Under the pieces are notes generated by a model that saw nothing but the letters and a program-made list of their open reading frames with translations, had not been told where the DNA came from and did not search any database. A stretch of 52,049 nt of DNA from Cyanobacteria bacterium SZAS LIN-3 (GTDB taxonomy: Bacteria; Cyanobacteriota; Vampirovibrionia; Obscuribacterales; Obscuribacteraceae). Position 1 is the first letter of the stretch. Every line of letters begins with the position of its first letter. The stretch is from contig JAFEAV010000046.1 in NCBI GenBank assembly GCA_018266215.1, positions 1-52,049 on the forward strand. The letters run 5' to 3'. Shown here piece by piece: positions 48,415-52,049 of the stretch. The position numbers were made by a program, and so were the translations under genes.

Positions 48415-49695
48415 TTAACCGGCTTTGTAGATACGGATGGCGCTGGCTACCGAATCTAAAAACGTGCATTTTTTCAAATCGTTGAGGGCGCCGTTCATGT
48501 CGGCGCTCGCCACGTCGTGGGTGAGGATGACGATGGTGGCTCGCCCGTCGGTCACGCCGCGCTGGATAATGCTCTGGATACTGATTTTGTGCTGTCCGAA
48601 TATTGTGCCGATGGTGCCGATCACGCCCGGGGTGTCGGCCACTGAAAGCCGCACGAAGTAAGGGCTTACCCAGTCATCGGGGGAGGCGGTGGTCGACCAT
48701 TCGCTCTTGATGGCCGGCTGGAAATAGCTGGCGAAGTCCGGCAATTTCAGGGCGCTTTCGAGATTGATGATATCGCCGACAACGGCTGAGGCTGTGGGCA
48801 GGCTGCCGGCGCCGGGGCCGACCATGATGATTTCGCCCACGGCATCGCCCTTAACCAGGATGCAGTTGTTTGAGCCGGAGACCGCTGCCAGTGGATGACC
48901 GAGGGGCACAAGGGTGGGATGCACGCGCACTGCCAGAGCAGCCGCGCCGCCGGCTTTGTCGGTATTGCGGGCGGTGCCGACCAGTTTGATTTTGTAACCG
49001 AATTCTTTGGCCAGGGCCAGATCTTCCGGTGCGATGTTGCGAATGCCTTCGCGGTAAATGTCGGTTGGTTTGACAAACCTCTGAAAAGACAGGGCCGCCA
49101 GAATGGAAAGTTTGTAGGCCACATCGTGTCCGTCGACGTCGCTCGACGGGTCCGCTTCGGCAAATCCCAGGCGCTGGGCTTCGGCCAGCACGTCGTCGTA
49201 GCTCTGCCCTTTTTCTTCCATGTTGGAGAGGATGAAATTGGTTGTGCCGTTCAGGATGCCCGTTACCGAAGTAAATTGATTGGCCCCGAGACCGCGCTGA
49301 ATTGTGGAAATGAGCGGAATTCCGCCCGCCACTGAGGCTTCGAAAAATATGGTTACGCCCTTTTCCCGAGCCAGCTGGAAAAGGCTCGGGCCGTGCTTGG
49401 CCAGGACTTCTTTGTTGGCGGTGACGACGTGTTTACGCTTTTCCAGAGCACGGCGAATGTATGACAACGCTGGCTCCTCGCCGCCCATTACTTCCACCAG
49501 CACTTCGATTTCGGGGTCGTCAATAATCTCGGAAACATCGGCTGTAATCGGGCAGCTGGGATTTGCGCCCCGCTCTTTCTGCGGATCGCGCACGGCGATT
49601 TTTTTCAGCTGCAGATGTTTGTGCTGAGCCAGAAGCTGCACCACTCCACTGCCGACCGTCCCCAGTCCTATCATTCCAAGCACTACGCGTGCCAT
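48415..49695 (-). CDS. hom: Homoserine dehydrogenase
   Basis: 426 aa from ATG 49695 (GAGGAAAA upstream); the open frame to 49827 adds a non-conserved extension and is not used. NAD(P)-binding start VVLGMIGLGTVGSGVVQLL, catalytic region GILNGTTNFILSNMEEKGQSYDDVLAEAQRLGFAEADPSSDVDGHDVAYKLSI (split in the family's usual order), and a C-terminal ACT domain (FVRLSVADTPGVIGTIGTIFGQHKISIQSI) for threonine feedback. First gene of the threonine operon. Confidence 0.93.
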   Translation of the reverse strand: MARVVLGMIGLGTVGSGVVQLLAQHKHLQLKKIAVRDPQKERGANPSCPITADVSEIIDDPEIEVLVEVMGGEEPALSYIRRALEKRKHVVTANKEVLAKHGPSLFQLAREKGVTIFFEASVAGGIPLISTIQRGLGANQFTSVTGILNGTTNFILSNMEEKGQSYDDVLAEAQRLGFAEADPSSDVDGHDVAYKLSILAALSFQRFVKPTDIYREGIRNIAPEDLALAKEFGYKIKLVGTARNTDKAGGAAALAVRVHPTLVPLGHPLAAVSGSNNCILVKGDAVGEIIMVGPGAGSLPTASAVVGDIINLESALKLPDFASYFQPAIKSEWSTTASPDDWVSPYFVRLSVADTPGVIGTIGTIFGQHKISIQSIIQRGVTDGRATIVILTHDVASADMNGALNDLKKCTFLDSVASAIRIYKAG

Positions 49696-49893
49696 ATTTT
49701 TCCTCGATTCCCGTTGAGTGTTGCCTGACGCCCGAATTGGAGGCCAATTATCACCGATCTGCATCCATTCAACATATCTTTGATGACCTTCGGTAACGGC
49801 GGTTGTTAACATTAGGCCGGTTGACAATAGTTGCCTCTGCCGCCGGGTATTGGATAATGCCTTTATGAATTCGACCGAAGGGGTGGCAGAAGC

Positions 49894-51093
49894 ATGGGCA
49901 GAAGGGCGTTTTCCAAGGTAAATCTGGCTCTGGCCCTGGCCACAACAATGGGGGTGGCGATTATGCCGACAGAAGCGGCGGATCTGGGACTTCCTCAGGC
50001 TATAAGTACTGATTTTTCGCTCAAGTTATTTCGCCATGAAGCCGGCGATAACAGTAAAAATGTACTCGTTTCTCCCTTCAGTGCGTACGAAGCTCTGAGC
50101 ATGACCGCCAATGGCGCCGGTGGTAACACTCTTGCCCAGATGGCCAGGGTGCTGGGCTACACGCCATCGACGATGGATGTACTGAACTCCAGGAATCATG
50201 AGGTTTTACTGAAGCTGAATAGCAACAGCAAGGTGCAAATGGAAATCGCCAACGCCATTTTCGCCGACGCGCATACTAAATTTAAACCTGAATTTATCGC
50301 TCTTTGCGCCAGGGTCTATCAAGCTGAGGCGCGTTCAGAAGATTTTGGCGATCCGCAAACAGTGAAGAAGATCAACGACTGGTGCGATAAGAAGACCCAC
50401 GGAAAGATCAAAGAAATTTTGCAGAAGCTGACGCCCGACGAAAAAATGGTTTTGCTCAACAGTGTCTATTTCAAAGGCGCCTGGGAAAGTGCCTTCAAGC
50501 CGGATGCGACCAGTCAGCAGACTTTCAAGCTATTGAGCGGTGCCACCAGGCAGGTGCCGATAATGCACAAATCTCTGGAAGCTGGCTACCTCAAGTACAA
50601 AAATATGCAGGCCATTTGTCTGCCTTACGCCGGTAAGAAACAGATGATGTATATCTTCTTGCCTGATGCCGGCACGGATTTCGCTGCCTTTAAATCGCAG
50701 TTTACGCTGGAAAATTGGGATTTCTGGTTGCCCGGATTTACCAATCAAAAAGTGAATGTCGCTCTGCCCAAAGCCCGGATTGAATTTTCCACCGAGCTGT
50801 CGAAGGCCCTTAAAGCAATGGGCATGCCGGAAGCCTTTGGTGACAGGGCCAACTTCGAAAAAATGTTTGCTGATCAGCCGGGTGGGATCAGTCGAGTGCT
50901 GCAGAAAACCTACATGGATATAAACGAAGAGGGCACCGAAGCGGCGGCTGTAACCGCTGTCGTGATGATGACCCGGGCGTTGCGTGTGGAAGCCCCGCCC
51001 ATTGATTTTGTCGTCGACCATCCCTACGTGGTCGCCCTGGTCGACAAAGATACGCGCGAAATCCTCTTCCTGGGCTCAGTTGTGAACCCCTGA
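49894..51093 (+). CDS. Secreted serpin (serine protease inhibitor)
   Basis: 399 aa with a signal peptide (about 1-28, ending MPTEAA). Serpin signatures: VLVSPFSAYEALSMTANGAGGNT, LLNSVYFKGAWESAF, MYIFLPD, and a C-terminal VDHPYVVALVDKDTREILFLGSVVNP. The reactive-loop hinge NEEGTEAAAVTAVVMMT has the small residues needed for loop insertion, so it should be inhibitory. Counting from the hinge, P1 falls on Arg (about residue 361, in MMTRALR), predicting a trypsin-like target. Serpins are uncommon in bacteria. It may protect the cell from host or prey proteases. Confidence 0.9.
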   Translation: MGRRAFSKVNLALALATTMGVAIMPTEAADLGLPQAISTDFSLKLFRHEAGDNSKNVLVSPFSAYEALSMTANGAGGNTLAQMARVLGYTPSTMDVLNSRNHEVLLKLNSNSKVQMEIANAIFADAHTKFKPEFIALCARVYQAEARSEDFGDPQTVKKINDWCDKKTHGKIKEILQKLTPDEKMVLLNSVYFKGAWESAFKPDATSQQTFKLLSGATRQVPIMHKSLEAGYLKYKNMQAICLPYAGKKQMMYIFLPDAGTDFAAFKSQFTLENWDFWLPGFTNQKVNVALPKARIEFSTELSKALKAMGMPEAFGDRANFEKMFADQPGGISRVLQKTYMDINEEGTEAAAVTAVVMMTRALRVEAPPIDFVVDHPYVVALVDKDTREILFLGSVVNP

Positions 51094-51094
51094 G

Positions 51095-51388
51095 TTATTT
51101 GCTCTTGCTGGATTTTTTGCGGGTATAGCCGGCCACTTTAGTGCCGTCTTTTTTCGTGTAGCCTTTGACTTCGATTGTGTCTGCGCTTTTTTCAGTTTTT
51201 GTCTCTGCTTTTGTCTCTGTTTTCGTTTCAGTCTTTTCGTCTTTGTCTTTTACGTGTTTCGTGTAACCGGCGACTTTAGTGCCGTCTTTTTTCGTATAGC
51301 CTTTGACCTGAATATCCTTAGCGAACACCGCGCCACCGCTGGCCAGAATGACGATCATGGTTAGGAAAAGAGAAAATATACTGTTCAT
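51095..51388 (-). CDS. Small secreted protein with duplicated VKGYTKKDGTKVAGYT unit
   Basis: 97 aa with a signal peptide (about 1-23, ending AVFA). Two near-identical 16-residue units (VKGYTKKDGTKVAGYT, starting about residues 28 and 73) are joined by a Lys/Glu/Thr linker of KTET-type repeats. The units resemble short YT-rich motifs in predicted surface proteins; a cell-wall or nucleic-acid binding role is conceivable. It converges with the serpin gene, 1 bp apart. Confidence 0.65.
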   Translation of the reverse strand: MNSIFSLFLTMIVILASGGAVFAKDIQVKGYTKKDGTKVAGYTKHVKDKDEKTETKTETKAETKTEKSADTIEVKGYTKKDGTKVAGYTRKKSSKSK

Positions 51389-51499
51389 GCAAATATCCTG
51401 TTGAATGCGCCAGAAAGTACCGCAGGATCATACCATACAAGAAATGGTGGCATTACGCCACCACTTCCCGCAACCACTCAAGAAAAACTGTTGTAGGGC

Positions 51500-52049
51500 T
51501 TAGAGTGTGAGCTCCACAGCCTGTCCTGATACTCTGCCTTTGCGCGCGGCGAAGGTGTAACCGCGGTCGCCGGCTTTGCCGAGCACTGCGCCTGCTTTCA
51601 CCCGGTCGCCGGGAGCGGCGTTGGCGAGCGAGAGTCCGGCGTAGATTTCGTAGCGAACGCCCTTGCTTTTGGGATCGTAGCACTGCATCACAACCAGATC
51701 CTGACTGGGATTGCTCCGGCGATAGTGATTGATGACGGCCATGTCGGCGTCGCTGAGGCCTACTACCGAAGTGGAGCGTTGTTCCATTTTGCCCGCCACT
51801 TTGGGATCGTGATTGTAGGAGTAGACGACCAGACCATCTTGTAGAGCTCCGATGGGCGTGTTGGGCGCGGCCTGTATCTGGGCGTGGACGTCGCCGCCGC
51901 GGCCGTGCACGACCTGGAAATCTCCCTGCGAAATATGCAGACGGCCGGCCTTGGTGTCGCCTTTTTTGACCGTGAAGTCGATGCTTCCGGTCAGTACGTT
52001 GCCGGTCAGCGGCGAGCCGTCGATCATTTGTCTGGTCACTTTGCCGTTG
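51500..52049 (-). CDS. M23-peptidase-like protein, partial
   Basis: The frame is open to the right window edge, so the N-terminus is missing; about 183 residues are visible. The end (YEIYAGLSLANAAPGDRVKAGAVLGKAGDRGYTFAARKGRV) has the beta pattern and the G-D-x-V-x-x-G-x-x-x-G phrase typical of M23/LytM peptidoglycan hydrolases, but the zinc-binding H-x-x-x-D and H-x-H motifs are not recognisable here, so it may be an inactive or non-peptidase relative. The earlier part (QDLVVMQCYDP, VINHYRRSN) is not recognised. Confidence 0.5.
   Translation of the reverse strand, partial: NGKVTRQMIDGSPLTGNVLTGSIDFTVKKGDTKAGRLHISQGDFQVVHGRGGDVHAQIQAAPNTPIGALQDGLVVYSYNHDPKVAGKMEQRSTSVVGLSDADMAVINHYRRSNPSQDLVVMQCYDPKSKGVRYEIYAGLSLANAAPGDRVKAGAVLGKAGDRGYTFAARKGRVSGQAVELTL

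Overview
The window looks like a chromosomal segment of a Gram-negative-type, signal-peptide- and lipoprotein-rich bacterium, most plausibly of the Melainabacteria/Vampirovibrionia branch near Cyanobacteria (Candidatus Obscuribacter-like). That assignment is inference from gene content: many secreted or TPR proteins, a multi-copy GspE-N/MshEN-repeat plus TPR protein, paired histidine kinase/PhoB-type regulators, and a bacterial serpin. No rRNA or tRNA was seen to anchor it. The window divides into a left chromosomal flank (1-3233), an integrated mobile element (3234-24383) and a right chromosomal flank (24384-52049).

Left flank: a minus-strand cluster of secreted proteins (vWA/PDZ-like protein cut by the window edge, a TPR protein, a secreted protein of unknown function) and a small 67-aa protein.

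Mobile element: a 21.1-kb island is bounded by a 19-nt direct repeat (3234-3252 and 24365-24383). Near-identical 19-nt arm-type sites lie just inside both ends, and a P4-type integrase sits at the right end. A satellite-like replication and control module (AlpA-type excisionase, ParB-like protein, HTH protein, CHC2/Toprim primase, SF3-like helicase) is followed by a 220-bp cluster of TGCCAC/GTGGCA iterons that looks like an origin. A possible small RNA faces the primase gene. Cargo includes a proteasome-beta-like Ntn hydrolase with a small overlapping partner, a compact FimB-like recombinase, a 700-aa protein of unknown function, an Mrr-like nuclease beside a membrane coiled-coil protein, a TIGR04255 three-gene operon, and a striking array of four paralogous full-length tyrosine recombinases. 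Two of these have a homologous ~60-aa protein downstream. A fifth relative keeps only the DNA-binding domain. A 15-nt motif (ATGCGGGTCTTGACG, exact or degenerate) recurs at the cassette boundaries.

Right flank: a TIGR04222 Cys/Gly-tailed membrane protein translationally coupled to a DUF692/MNIO enzyme; a membrane-anchored endonuclease/exonuclease/phosphatase-family protein; a chimera of IS1595-transposase ends and a winged helix; two paralogous sensor kinase/response regulator pairs; a lipoprotein; an M50 protease with TPR region; two Hsp20 proteins; a GH75 chitosanase-like protein; an AraC-type regulator; the GspE-N-repeat/TPR protein; the threonine operon hom-thrC-thrB-lysC; a serpin with predicted P1 Arg; and a cell-wall-type protein cut by the right edge.

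A palindromic word, AAGCGATATCGCTT, occurs about ten times in the two chromosomal flanks, mostly inside genes and in frame (twice within homoserine kinase), and never inside the 21-kb island. It behaves like a protein-coding palindromic repeat. Its absence from the island independently supports recent acquisition of that island.
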